A DNA stretch of 64,000 nucleotides from Onchocerca lupi (taxonomy: Eukaryota; Nematoda; Chromadorea; Rhabditida; Onchocercidae), in NCBI GenBank assembly GCA_028564675.1, contig JAOVVO010000111.1, forward strand, positions 1 through 64,000, given 5' to 3'. The translations under genes and the position numbers were made by a program. Below are positions 39,240 to 51,985 of this stretch, one piece after another; position 1 is the stretch's first letter, and the number at the start of each line of letters is the position of its first letter. Below the pieces are notes generated by a model, which did no database searches, was not told the origin of the DNA, and saw only the letters and a program-made list of their open reading frames with translations.

Positions 39240-42129
39240 AAAGTAGATCGATTGCAAAAATCAATTGAATTGTTAGATTTTGGACTGTTGCTACTCCTTT
39301 GTCGCTTTTGAAAAATTACATATGATATTAAAAGATACTAAAAGTCGTAAATGTTCGTTTGTTGAAAATCTTAAATTCCGAAAGTTCTCACCTATCGCTT
39401 TGAAATTTGGATAATTTTGAATTGGAATATGCGCATGCTTTTACCGAGCCGTACTGAGCGTTGCATACTGAAGGCCACGTTCACTTCACAAAAAGCAACC
39501 GTGGTTGATAGATTCAGTCCATTCACTTACTTTTGCCTGTCACATGTGTGATACGTTTAAAAAAAATAAATATGTCTATATAAAAATACGCGCCTATTCG
39601 AATGCAAGGTTGTATCAGAATTTGAAAGCATCGGTGAAGAATTTTCGGAGATTTAAGGCTGATAACAGCGAACATTTACGTCTTTTTTTATATAGATAAT
39701 ACTTCCTAATGCTTGATGCTTTATGATAGTACCGATAGCAGTACAATAATATCGTACCCTTAAGCAACAGAATAATGAACATCAAGAAGATCTTTCTGCT
39801 ATCATCTTTATAATTAAACTTTTACATTACATCAGATTCGAAACATAAATAAAACTTCGAGAAGAATAATTTCTATTAAAGAAAAATGAAGGTTGAGATT
39901 TTCTGTACAAAATAGCTGGATAACATTTTGGAGCATAATGTTATTCTCTCAATAATTAATATGCCGCTTGCCTACATCCATAAATTCCTAATGTAAAGCA
40001 TTTTATATCTGCACAGGTCATAGTTTATTCCGGAAAATCTCTTTTCCAAATTATATAAGTGTGAAATATTTGCGCTATATGCATTAAAAAAGAGCAAAAA
40101 ATCTTAGGGATTTAAATTTGTTGTAAGTGAAAACATTTAACAGCTGAAGCGTAAATTGAAGTTTCCCAATCATGCTGAAAAAAAAACCATCAAAAATTTT
40201 CAAGAAAAGAAACATTATGGGCCAAAAGGAATCAGACCAGTAGAAATTTTTTCATTCATCATGAATAGACTTTGACATTTTCTTTCCTACCTTTGTTATC
40301 GGCAAACTGCAAATTACCAAGCAAAAATTAAAAATGGGTCATTTATTCGAATTAAAAATATTCGAGATAAATTTTCGGAAAACTGAGTTCCAAGATTTCG
40401 TGATGTTAGAATCTCATTATTTCATCTATAATCACTTATGATAAAAACAGCGAATTTTCAGACTTGAGGTCAAATATTGATTTTTATCCGATTCAACAGT
40501 GGTACAATACGGCACTTTTTATATGTTGATAATATTAATGGTATAGAGGAAAATCGTCCAAGTGATCAGTGTGTTTATGTATTATTATTCTTTTTAACAT
40601 TTTTTCAATTTCATTTGCAAGAATAACTACGAATATTTTATGCATCATCACAAAAAAACTGCTGCCTCCTCAACATTTTAAATCGATCCAGAGACAAAGA
40701 CCTCGCTCTGAAGACAATAGATGCAAGAGCAACATAGCAGTATATTAATACTCAGAGTTAACTATCAGTGGCTGTAATAATGCTAAATGGCTTTCATCAT
40801 TCGAATCTCATGAAATAAGTCTTGTGATCGAAGATAATAAGGCCATGACTCTTGCCTACATCAGCAACAGTGAACGCTGAGCATAATAGAATTGTCACTG
40901 TTCATAAATGAAGTTCATTTATTGATTTACACACGCTTAAATCCAATAAACTAGCCAATGAAGGATTGATGCCATTGCTTAGGGAAAAATTGAAAACTCA
41001 AAGAATAACAATAATTGTAAGGATTTATGAAATATGTGCTCCTAATCTAAACAAAAAAAAAAAACCATACGCTAAAGATCACCATGTTTGGTTGACTCAC
41101 ATGTAACCCATATACATTGATACTAAACAATTACCAAGACAAATTTTTTCCCTTGTCAGCAATTTCACAAACGCTAGAAATACCTTCCCAAATCGTGTCA
41201 TCGAGTGGATCTATCAACTTGACATAACAATTTCGCAATATCTATGATAAAAATTGGAACAAATCAGATTGACTCATTCCGCTAAATTTAATAACCAAAT
41301 ACGGGCTTTTCATCTTCTTCACCTCACTTTGGATTTGAAAGTTTGTTACAGAAAGAACAGGCTTGCATGTATATTCTCTAAAATCATCCGACTGCAGCGA
41401 TTTCTTATGGATTTTGTAACCTATTCAACTTCACTTATAAATCTACAAAAAATTTGATAGGAAATTTTATGTTGTAAATGTTTTTGAGGTGACCCAATAG
41501 ATTGCATCCTTCACTGTCACATAATTTATGCAAATGTGACAAATATATGAAACAATTCAAATTAGCGAAAAAAACCTGGTAATACTACTGTACTGCAAGA
41601 ATTTTTGTTCATAAAAAAGATTTACAATATTTGAAATTATTCTATTCACAAAGTCTACAAAATAAACACTAATAATAAGTGAGGAACAATGTAAGAATAT
41701 GATAAAATTAACAAGAAACAATATAATTTTGAAAAACAATATGAAAATGGAAATTATTCACAACTGAAAAAGTACTAATCGAACCTAAAAAAAAGATTCA
41801 CATTTTAACAAGTTTTTTGCACAGAAAATTACTAAATGAAAGTTTTCCAGATATCGGAAAAAGAATTAGAATCCTAAATAGTTCGAAAATTTATCACTCT
41901 GCATAAAGATGACGATAGCTCGGGAAAACTTTGAAATCTTTTGAAGTCTTAGAAAATTCTATAAATCAAATTGAGATGTGAAAAAAAAAAAAAAAAAAAA
42001 CGATAGGATGTCCAAAGATTTTGATTCTTTCCGTAATACTCGTAAATCAAAAATTCCCTTTTTATCAGAAGAAAGGATCAAGAAATATCAAATAATTATA
42101 AATATAATGGTGTTTGACTAAATACAAGC
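39240..42129. other. intergenic, no gene seen
   Basis: AT-rich, with short open frames of biased composition. No protein family, RNA gene or repeat element could be recognised. Confidence 0.5.
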
Positions 42130-44689
42130 TTAATCAGTAAGCATAATATCAGTATCCACAATATCCAGCGCTGTTTCTGCATCATCCAATAATTTTTCCA
42201 CTGTGTCACAAATGCGATAATAGTCAGCCAAAGATTTCTCCTTGATTTTGAATAATCTAGTCGCAACATGTTCGGCTGAAAAAATTTTAAAATATAATTT
42301 AATGGATAATCCATAATTCCAAAAACTATGAGGATATCAGAGCAAATTAATAAGGTTGTATAAAATCATGCAATTATCACTTATAAAAGTTCCAAATACT
42401 AAGTTCACAAAAATAAGCCTAAATCTACAACTTCTATAAAATATGTACTTCCCATTTTTCGGAATTCCTGACGTATGAAGTAAATACTAAACTTTCCTAC
42501 TAAAACCTTACACTATTCAAACTTTCACAATGATCAATAAATACTGTTGTAAAGCTTAATTAGGAGAAAAATGGGAACATGAAAATACAGAAAAAATATA
42601 GTCATTACCGAAAGTAAGCGAGGAATCGGCATCACCCACCGTCTGTTTCGTTGATAAATGTTCGATAGCTTGCGATTTTTGCACTCCATTTATTTTCCTG
42701 AGCGAGGTATTCGGAGACTTTGTTGCAGGAATTATGCAACGATATTTTGAGGGCAGTACAACACCACCTGGCTCAGGAGAGTAGATATTTCTTTGATGTC
42801 TTCCACGACGACGAGTAGGTAATATATGTTCTTTAGTTTCCTGAGATTCACTTGGTTCCAAATAGTCCAAATCACTTTCAACTGTTTCCACTAGGGTGGC
42901 TTCAAGTTTTGCTCGTGCAGCAGCTCTTGTACGATTATACGAAATCTTATTCCCATTACGAGTTCCAATAAAAGTACCATTAGCCACTGGTGATGCTGTT
43001 GATTGCACCATATTAGCATCACGCAAAGCTTCACGTTTTGCCCTCAAACGTGCCCTGAAATATATTTTATACACTATATGAAAAAGACACTCACCTTCAT
43101 CTTTATTATATATTCTGACATAGCAAGCAGTTTTGTATTTTTTATCAAGAAAAAGGTGATAAAAATACGCTTCTCTGAAGTAAAAGACGAACTTCTCAGA
43201 TTCTTTTGTTCTTGGTGTAATACAGTTCATACGTTGAGCTTCTACTTTCGGAGTGACGGTATGGTTGGCAAAGGCCGCTTCATAACTGTTACGCATTTGA
43301 ATCTGATAAATCATTCAAATTATACTTGGAATTAGCTAATAAATCGCACAGCTTAAATATACCACATAAATATAAAACAATGAATACTAACCAAAATCTC
43401 ATCATCCTGAGCAATAAGCGACTCACCAGTACGTGGAATCTGAAACTTTATTTATTTTTATTACAAAACCTGTTATTCATATTACATAAGTAAATAATAG
43501 AAACTTCATAATCCTCATACGTATAAAAACTAGAGATTCCTAATCTCTCCAAATCGCTAGTAAAAATCCTTCAGAACTACTGATTCTAACTTCATAATTC
43601 CAACCACCTGAATCTGTTGTCCGCGTTCACTACCCTTAAAACAAGATGGAATTCTTAATGGAAATATGAAGGATTATGAAGAATAAGAAACTTTTGACGG
43701 CTGCATCCAATTGTATCTCCTCTTTACGGGTGGTTTATCCTGCCTTGTGAAATGCATCAGATTAAAAAACTGCCATTTTGAATCCGGTGGATCAAAACCA
43801 GCAGCAATTGCTCGGTCATGTCTACGGCGTATTTGATTATAATAGTCCATCATGTTCTTCCAAGCTACTTTGATCATATCACCTAAAATGAATGTACGTA
43901 GTGTCATGAGAAAGGTATACGAAAAATGGCTGATTTAATTTAGAAATGATTACTTCTAATGTTTCCCTTTGCCGCTGTCTCCTTTCAGTAAGGTTTGTTG
44001 GAAGAACTATGATTCCATTTAAAAGGTTCAGATTCTTATTCATAAGCACGTTTCCAGTCACCGTTGAGCAACAAGATCCCAAACATCCTTGAAAAACGGC
44101 TTAATTTTTGAGAAGTCGTTAGAAGTGGCCATATTACTTAGAATCCTTTCCTTGCCATTTTACATGGCCCTATCCTACATAAGTAAGAAATGCTCAAAAC
44201 GCGAATACGTTGCCCATCATATCTTAGAATACCAGTTGTTCATATTCCAGCAGTTTCATATCGAGCTACTGTTGATACCAATGAAAACGTTAATTGAAAT
44301 TACAGTGAAGTAAAATTTTTTTACAGTATAACTAAAAAATTTCCGCTGCAAACAAATGTAATATTCAAAATAATTTGAATAACTAACTGGTGAAAACTAA
44401 TTCATCATCACTTAGCTCATGGGCTATTTCCTCAAAAGCAAGCCAACGAGCAGGAATATCGCTATATCGAGGGTCAGTGACCTGAAAAAATACAATCACG
44501 ATCTATATCCTTTAAAGCTATCAAGATATGGCAAACGGGAATTTCATAAATTTCGAAAATTACACAAAAAAGCTAATAAATGATTCAACTAAAATTTTCG
44601 TATAAACTTACTTTCCAAATGAGTGGCCTTCGATATACTTCCTGAACGAGCAAAGTCTTTTTTTCATTATCCATACCGAACATAGCCAT
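42130..44689 (-). CDS. MADF-domain (MADF-BESS type) putative transcription adaptor
   Basis: MADF domains are Myb/SANT-like DNA-binding modules. Exons in coding order: 44612-44689, 44412-44481, 43692-43882, 43619-43645 (27 nt), 43392-43439, 43193-43302, 42609-43054, 42130-42275. Phases sum to 371 residues. Residues ~12-75 form the MADF domain: LLVQEVYRRPLIW, then RWLAFEEIAHEL, then VAWKNMMDYYNQIRRRHDRA, with the spaced tryptophans typical of the fold. The middle (about residues 180-320) is basic and polar (ARLRAKREALRDAN; RTRAAARAKLEA). The C-terminus (HVATRLFKIKEKSLADYYR, then TVEKLLDDAETALDI) is helical and resembles a BESS-type or coiled-coil interaction segment. The exact end of exon 6 is uncertain: AA|gttcgt fits the phase, but AAG|gtgagt at 43097/43096 is a stronger donor in the wrong phase. 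Exon 2 could end elsewhere, but only CTAA|gtgatg fits. An acceptor at 44718-44720 leaves a 27-base leader. Confidence 0.75.
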
Positions 44690-44717
44690 TTTTAGATTTT
44701 CAATTTACAATTTTATG

Positions 44718-45561
44718 CTGAATTCTAGAAAACAAAATCTAAAATGAAACTCAGTCTAGCCAACATGACCATGAAAAGATGATGGAATTACAGAAGATTT
44801 TAAGTTTACGATTTCAAATGATTTATTAATGGATGGGAAGAAGGATGACAGCAGACCAAAACACAGCTGATATTTCGAGATTTTAAGCATTTCGAAGACT
44901 TTTTCAAGGAATGCTGCTTCTTTCCGTCAAACAAATTCTAATAACCCTACCATCTCTTCTTTATTAAGCGGTGATTTCTCGATTTAGTAAAATCCAGGAT
45001 CACTACCGCCATAGACTGTATGGCTATTGGGAAGCTTTTTGAAAATGGGCTTTGAACAAAATAATTTTTAAACTCATTTTATCGCTAAACACATACATAC
45101 ACCTCACTCAACCTTCCTGCCAAACCTTGTCTACTTCAAACCCCCGTCCTGGCACCACCAACCAACAAGCGAGAGCTACAATGCCGCTATTTCTCGCTCC
45201 TACCTCTCAAACCACTCGCATGCTTCGAAATGCCAAAGAAGAAATACGGCCCACGGCCGATCCCACGACGCAATAATACGACAAAGTGGTAACAATATCC
45301 CCATTGAATACGGAAGACGAACATTTCTGACAAAAAGACTAACACTCAAATCACTCGAGTTTCGATGTACACTAAAGATGGTCAAACCACTTGATCACAG
45401 TATCTCCAACAAAATCAATTCATTTGATTCCGGTTGCAGAAATACAGTTAAGTTCGTTTGCAACAGAACCAATCCAAGCCAAAATTAACTGCTTCATGTA
45501 GTTGCAAAAAGACGTGACATTATCTATTACAAATTTATCCAAACAAATAACAAAACACAAT
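44718..45561. other. intergenic between MADF and RPL35A genes, with GC-richer block
   Basis: The block at about 45090-45310 is much less AT-rich than its surroundings and pyrimidine-rich on the plus strand (CCTCACTCAACCTTCC, CCCCCGTCC, CACCACCAACC). It lies 0.4-0.6 kb before the MADF start, so it could be that gene's promoter. Open frames on both strands (74 codons plus, 61 codons minus) show no family and are taken as by-products of composition. Confidence 0.4.
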
Positions 45562-46276
45562 TCATATATTCGAAGGATAAAGCATTATTCTGATACGTTT
45601 ACCCATCGCTTGCGGTGGAAGATTATGGTGAAATTTGGCCCGCAATATGCCACCATTACCATGCACGCGTGTCAATTTCCCCCATATAGCACGCACTCGA
45701 CTCGGTTCTTTGTTCGCCGACTAAAACAAAATCTACCGGTTTAACTTGAATCAATAATACAAACATGGCAAAAGAGGCACTAAAACAAGCAGCAAACTTC
45801 TCAACGTAAGTTCAGATACAGCATCACTAACAGAATGATAGGTTATTCGTTTATGTAAAAAACATCGTGGAAGAAAGGGGAGAACGGCGTATAGAAACAA
45901 GAAATTTTAAAAAAAGCGTGAAACGAGCGACGATATATAATATACATCACACCTTCCTCCCTTTCTTTCCGGGAGAGATAACAGTTCAATTGAAAAAAAA
46001 CTAAACCTACTATCGATATCGAAATACCTCTAATCACAAGTCATTCATGAAAGCACTCACTCTGGTCTTTTTATGCGCTTTGTAAACGTAAAGTGCACGT
46101 TTACCAACATACCACTGAGCGTCTTTCTTATTATAGACACCATCCACCTTTAACAACGCGGTATGCTCTCGTTGATTCCGCTGTGAACGCTTGTAACCGG
46201 TGAATACAGCTTTAACGTAAAGACGGCCAGCAGGATTTGGGCCATGTTGCCTAACTTCTCCAGTAGTTTTTGCCAT
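45562..46276 (-). CDS. rpl-33: 60S ribosomal protein L35A (eL33)
   Basis: Component of the large ribosomal subunit. Two exons, 46061-46276 and 45562-45720, join in phase 0 to 124 residues, the length usual in nematodes. Exon 1 carries the conserved L35Ae core: GRLYVKAVFTGYKRSQRNQ, HTALLKVDGV, and AQWYVGKRALYVYKAHKKTR. Exon 2 carries the second half with the hallmark IWGKLTRVHGNGGILRAKF, NLPPQAMGKRIRIMLYPS and a C-terminal Asn-Ile. Some normally invariant positions differ slightly (VHGNGG in place of the commoner RPHGNSG-type turn). A strong acceptor ttttcag ends just two bases before the ATG, so the mature mRNA probably begins with a spliced leader and an extremely short 5' UTR. It lies between SRP68 and the MADF gene on the same strand. 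Confidence 0.96.
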
Positions 46277-46280
46277 CACT

Positions 46281-47449
46281 GAAAAACATTTAATCAATTC
46301 TACTGCCTTCCTTGAAAAGCATCAAATCGGCAATGACTCCTGTAAAAGTTGCACTCCGTTCTACAGAGACAGAGCAATCGGCAATGCAAACTCATTCACA
46401 ATCTTCCCACAAAATTAGCAGCAAAAAATTAGAAAATTTAACGATTAACAAAACTTCTGTCTGCTTTTAAACACTAGCATACGAAAATGAAGAAAAATTT
46501 AACAAAGTATAAATTAGATCAGCGACTCTACGAAGCAAATCAATATTACTATTCCCTCTCCAACCATTTACTTCAATGAAATTCAAAACAGCGATTCTTA
46601 AAACAAAATGGCAGCAAAACTCAACAGATTTAACAGTTAGCGATAAATGTAAAAAAAGATTCTTACACAAAAGACAGCAAATAAATTAATAAAGAAATCA
46701 TCTGTGATGAATCCTAACATTTAAAAATGAAAAAATAAGGAAAAAATCTAAACGTCGAAAAAATATCTTTTTTGCAGATCGTGACATAAAAGGACTATCG
46801 CAGAAACAGTTTTGTATGGATTCTAATGCAAAGCACACATACACCGTTGGCAGAGTTCCAAAGGATCTCCAGATTTCAATTATACATTCAACCATTTAAA
46901 AAAGCGCATAAACTTCAAAAAACGATGTAAGCAATAAAGAAGATTTTGATCTCTAAAGCATTAGAGCCTAAAAAAAATTTTTAGATATTCTCATAAAAAA
47001 GATTTCCGAATACAATTATAAAATTGGGAAAACTATTGGAATGACGTATAAAAACTAGGCTCCTAACATCAAATCGAAACACCAAGTGTTTTGCCTAACA
47101 AAATTTCCGATATAATAATGAAAAATGAGCAAAAAATAACTTGACATGAAACGAAAGAAAACAAAATGTCGATTAAAAACTCTCACTTCTAAGAAATTTG
47201 AGTCTGGAACGGAACTCAAGTAATGAAATCATTTTTTATCAACCCAGCAGGTAAACCGTGTAGTTTACACATATATTAATCGATAGATAAAAGTATAATT
47301 TCTTCGAATTAATTGCCACATTTCACAGACACAACATGTAAATAATGTTTTCAAGATGTGCAAGGAAAAAACATAATATTAAGCTTTGAATAGTTCGACT
47401 AAAGCTTCAGTGATCATTTTGTTTTCATTTAGAAATACAGTAAAATCAT
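46281..47449. other. intergenic between RPL35A and SRP68 genes
   Basis: 1.2 kb, AT-rich, no supported gene. It includes the 3' UTR of SRP68 and the outron of the RPL35A transcript. Short open frames on the minus strand have no family. Confidence 0.5.
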
Positions 47450-50400
47450 TTATTTTCGCCAAAACCATCCTTTTACCAAACCACCAATTCCTTGCTGATT
47501 TGTATTTTGTTCATCCTGATTTGTTTTGACTCCTTTCTCCATCCTTTCATTGCGTTGCGGTCTCTCCTTCTTATCGAATGCATAAGAAGCAATCTTTGAC
47601 TCCAGATCTGGCATCTAAAAACATTTTTTTTTTTTTTGCAATATAAAGAATGTTATCAATATTATCAACCAATAATTTAACGAAAATGAATGGAAACTAA
47701 GCAAAGATTTAATTTCTTGAACATCACTAACAATGATAAATACTGACCTTTACATGATTTAAAGCTAAATCAAAGAACATGGGTTTGTTTGGCATAGGAA
47801 TGAATGAAGGAGGTACTGATATTATCCGAATATTCTGTTCTGCTTTATATAAGTCCTCGGATGTGATTTTACGGAATTCGTTCAAAGTATCAAGAAGAGG
47901 CTAAAATACATAATGAAGCTACAATTACGCTATTTATCAACTGTCAGCCACATCAATAAGTTAGCTTAAACTTTCTTCCTTGAAAAAAAAAAAAAAAAAA
48001 CTTTCTTTGCAACTTGAAGTATTTCGAAAAACTCAGAGAGATGATTAAAATCATGCAAGCTGATAGACATGATCCAATGTGTTAAGAATCATTTGTACAA
48101 AAAACTAATCTAACAGTGAGCAACAAAAAACCAAGCCAAACTTAAAAAATACTAGTTCATTTAAATTCAATAAAAATCGAACCCTGCTATCGAAAACTTC
48201 TTGTTTTGCATCGCCTTTATTGTCATTTGCAGCCTCAACAAGACGATTTGCTTGCGTAGCAAATTTTGATGCCGTTATTTGTTCATACAGATTTTTCAAG
48301 TCATCCTTAAACTGACCAATCATAAGTCACTGATTGAAACGAGTCCGTTTCACGAAATGAGGTATTATAACAAGATAATAATGACCTCTTTTTCTACGAC
48401 GAAAGTATTTCCTTTCGCATTTTTCAGTAACAACGAAGTATTCGAAATGCGTTGCACAGCCCGGTCATATAAAACATTGGCTTCATTCCATTTCGCTAAG
48501 GCTGCATAAGCCTCAGCCAAACAAAAACATCTAAATGATACAAAGTGAGAATTTTGCATGGATGTGACTAATGTACGCCATGCATATTATAAAAAACTCT
48601 GTATATTCGCAAAAATACCTCTTTTTAAGAGAAAACGAATAATATATATTTTATCTCGAAACGAGTACGATTGAAAGGTACACAAAACTATCACCACCCT
48701 GAATAAAATTCTTTAAAAAAATGAATAAGAGATTATGCAAATTTCGTAATATGCAGACATCTCGAAAGCAGTAATTTGGGAAAAAGAACGAAAAAAAAAA
48801 ATAACAAATCGATGGACAAAAAAGATGTGAACAACCAATATTTTGATCGGGCACAAACACATAAACTAAACCTCACTAAAAAATTTGTAAAAGAATAAAT
48901 GAAACTATGGAAACAAAGAGACCTGAGTGCTCGATAGTATTCTGCTTTCGCTTTGTATGCTATTTCCAAATCTCTATTTGTTGCAGCACCTGGGAGTTCC
49001 AAAATTTCGCAACTATTTTCAATTACTGTATCGCATAAACGAATTAGATCTTGTGGTTTGATTTTCTTATCTAGCTGTGACCTGAAAAGAGGAAGCTATA
49101 ACTCGTAACAAGCAAGCCTTAGCTTTTACAAACATTAGTAAATCGACAACATTTGTAGAAAAATTGCTCCACGGGGAAATCTGAAGACTCTGATCTTATT
49201 TAGACAGCTCTAAAGCACTATTTTAGGAAGTGATAAATGAGCGGGGAATTTTGCTTCATCTAATCGAGCGATCTCAGTAAGACAAACAGAATTTTTTAAA
49301 AGGAAAAAAAATTAACTTGAAATAGATAATTACTTAGTATGTGCAATGATCATAACATAACGTTCAATAGTTCTTTTGAGACGCATAAATTCTAGATAAA
49401 TAATGGTTAGTCGATTTGGAGATTGTGTGCCGTCAATTTGAGTTCCATTACCAACTAATTTCTTCTGCTCCTCATTCAAAATTTGTATTACATCACGGAT
49501 ACTGCTCAACAACTGTTCATAAAGAGTCATCTGAAAAATGATTTTTAGAGTATATCCTATTTAATGTTGTGAATATATATTTCACGGAAATGATTCAATT
49601 ACATATGTATCTCATATCCAGAAATATATCAGTTAAAATCGATATACAGCGGTAAGTTTAAAAAGAAAACATTAAACTACACAAACAAAAAACATCTTGA
49701 TTATCAAGAAATAAGATGCAGTGACTAAAACAGCAAGTTGTTATCAGGGTTGTCATGGGTAGATTCCCTTTGCTAAATAACACCAAAAAAAATTTCAGTC
49801 TTTTCGTTATTTAATGAAATAATTCTTCATAGTTAAAATTATATACATGAGGTAACAAGCTATTCTTATACTATTGACTAAAAGTAAAACATACTGTTGC
49901 TAATTTTGTAACATTAAATAATCCCAGTATTTCTTAATGCAAAAGAAATCAAAAGATAGAAATTCGTGTTTGTTTTTCAACAACAATCAAAAATTTAACA
50001 TATCTGGCAACAAATGATTTCATACTTTATTTATGGAAGTCCTTTTCAAACCATATATATCGAATAAGATCGATTTAAAATATTTAGGCATTACTAAGTA
50101 ATAAACAACAAATATTACGGGAAAAAATTTAACCTTATCCTCATGAATTGTTGTTTGCGCAAGCTCATGATCAAATTGTTCAAGAGCTTGCAAAAGATTT
50201 TTGACATTATCATTCGTTACAGCGACTTTTTCATTGTCCCACTCAATATTCCTTACATAATGCACGATGGCTTTCGTACGTAGTTCCGCTATTAATTTCT
50301 AGAAATAACGTCAAATTATATGAATAAGAAAAAACAACAAAAAATTAGATGGAATGTTTAATCCTGTAAATATGAATATTTTACTGGAATTTTTCGTAAA

Positions 50401-51979
50401 TTTTCTATCAAAATTAATTTTCGTTGCCTCGAATATAACAAAAAATCTCGAAGTAAACGAATTTTAAACTAACATCGAAATCTTCCTGTAAAACGCCTTC
50501 CTCTTCACTCAGCTGTAGTCTCATATTGATCATCTCAGACATTGCAGCATCACAACTTGCATCGTCACCACAGTTGAATTCACAATAACGCATCTGTGGT
50601 TGTATTTCTCGACATCTACGAGCAGTGAAAAGAATTTTAATTCGTCCTTTCACACTAAACTGATTTTAATACAGTTCAAAAAAGCTTACCTCACTTTGTA
50701 AAGTTCCACTAAATCAGATAGCTTCACAACTGTAGCAAGCTTTTCATATATTTTCCTGAAATGATTGATGTGATTAAAAACCACATTAAGGCCAAATTAT
50801 TCTTGAAAAGTTAGCCCTGCAATAATAATCAACTATAAGAGTATGGTTAAAAGTTTGAATGAAAAACATTAATATTTGTGGAAAATAACCGACTCTGGAA
50901 TTAAAAAAGAAAAAAAAATTATTACAAATTATGCAGGAATTACTTGGCAGTTTTGAAACATTCTAAGGCTCCTTTCCATTCCTTCAATTCAAAACGAAGA
51001 CAACCATGCATCCACGAATTATATGCTTGCGATTCTAATCTCGTCACTGCATCTACCTTAAATATTTGGCCATTTCTTATCATCTCTAGGACAAGTTCAG
51101 AATTATAAGTCTCATTTTATACCATCTTCTCCTACTCTCATTTATAAAAAAGCAGAAAAAAGCACCGAACAAAACATTTCAAAATACAAAAAACGAACAC
51201 GCTCACAACTTTTGATGATACTTTCGAGATTCGATGCATGCTTCACCGCTCTTCGCAGTTTTCCGATCATATGGAAACGTTTTCTTGAATGTGGATCTTC
51301 ACCGGCCTCTTGCTTTAGTTGAATTGCATATGACCAGTTTCTTTCAGCATCAAAAACTGCTATTTGTAGACACCTAATTTTGATATTATTAATCGAGCAT
51401 ATTTTCATCGTTATATAACTATTATGAAATGTAAGTAAATCTTAACATACCTTTCTTCAGTGACAATATCAAATGCTAATTTTCTTGGAATGAACTTCGC
51501 TGCGTGCTTTGAAACGCCCTTATGTACATGAGTGAAGCCAATTGATTTTCGAATTCTTCGAACACGACGTGCACAATAACCACTGAAATTAATGAAAAAA
51601 TTCAAACATATATTTTCAGTAGAAAATTGCTTTTGGTGGCATTCATCGAATTTTTATTAGTCAGTACCAGTTCTGTAAATGCATCAATAGGCAAATAAAA
51701 CAGAATTTCTTTCACAGTTTTATGGATGTGATAAATGTGCATAGAGAAATCTGAGACAGTAATGAAGACGTTTAAATTCTCACCGTATTAAAAATTAATA
51801 TTATGGAGTTATACTTGAGTCAAGTGAAGATGGAGAAGGAAGATAACAAACCGATATCTTTGGTAATCCCCATGACGTAATCCATGCTTCTGCTGTGCAT
51901 CCTTGATTAATTTTAGGACAGAAAGAGTTGTAAAGGAAGATAACATAACATTCTCTTTCTGATGCTCAACAGTTACCAT
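47450..51979 (-). CDS. srpa-68: signal recognition particle subunit SRP68
   Basis: Subunit of the signal recognition particle that binds SRP RNA and pairs with SRP72, in the cytosol during targeting to the ER. Thirteen exons in coding order: 51852-51979, 51451-51582, 51199-51373, 50944-51056, 50690-50755, 50474-50615, 50134-50298, 49334-49530, 48923-49081, 48386-48530, 48183-48311, 47748-47900, 47450-47614. All phases fit and give 622 residues, close to the human protein (627). The RNA-binding N-terminus is clear: DAQQKHGLRHGDYQRYRGYC, then WSYAIQLKQEA, then KRFHMIGKLRRAVKHA and CREIQPQMRYCEFNCGD. Later come CFCLAEAYAALAKWNEANVL (TPR-like) and the C-terminal NKPMFFDLALNHV with GGLVKGWFWRK. 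Exons 3 and 11 use GTTC donors and exon 4 a ttaag acceptor. The acceptor ttttag six bases before the ATG suggests trans-splicing. Confidence 0.96.
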
Positions 51980-51985
51980 CTTGAC

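Noticed and set aside
42556..43314. 252-codon single open frame on the minus strand
   Set aside because: It is two real exons of the MADF gene (43193-43302 and 42609-43054) whose intervening intron happens to be a multiple of three and free of stops, plus intronic tails at both ends. Not a separate protein.
43674..43691. Reading through MADF exon 3 to its in-frame TAA as the end of the protein
   Set aside because: A donor (AAA|gtttct) in the right phase joins to further in-phase exons with gene-like content, so the longer model is preferred; a short isoform is not excluded.
46034..46060. RPL35A ending shortly after exon 1 (tail SAFMNDL)
   Set aside because: Read-through of a gtgagt donor; exon 2 supplies the conserved C-terminal half.
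50616..50653. Longer SRP68 exon 6 starting after atcagtttag
   Set aside because: It would insert residues not found in the family; the acceptor ctcgtag just before ATGTCG restores the conserved YK.RCREIQP order.
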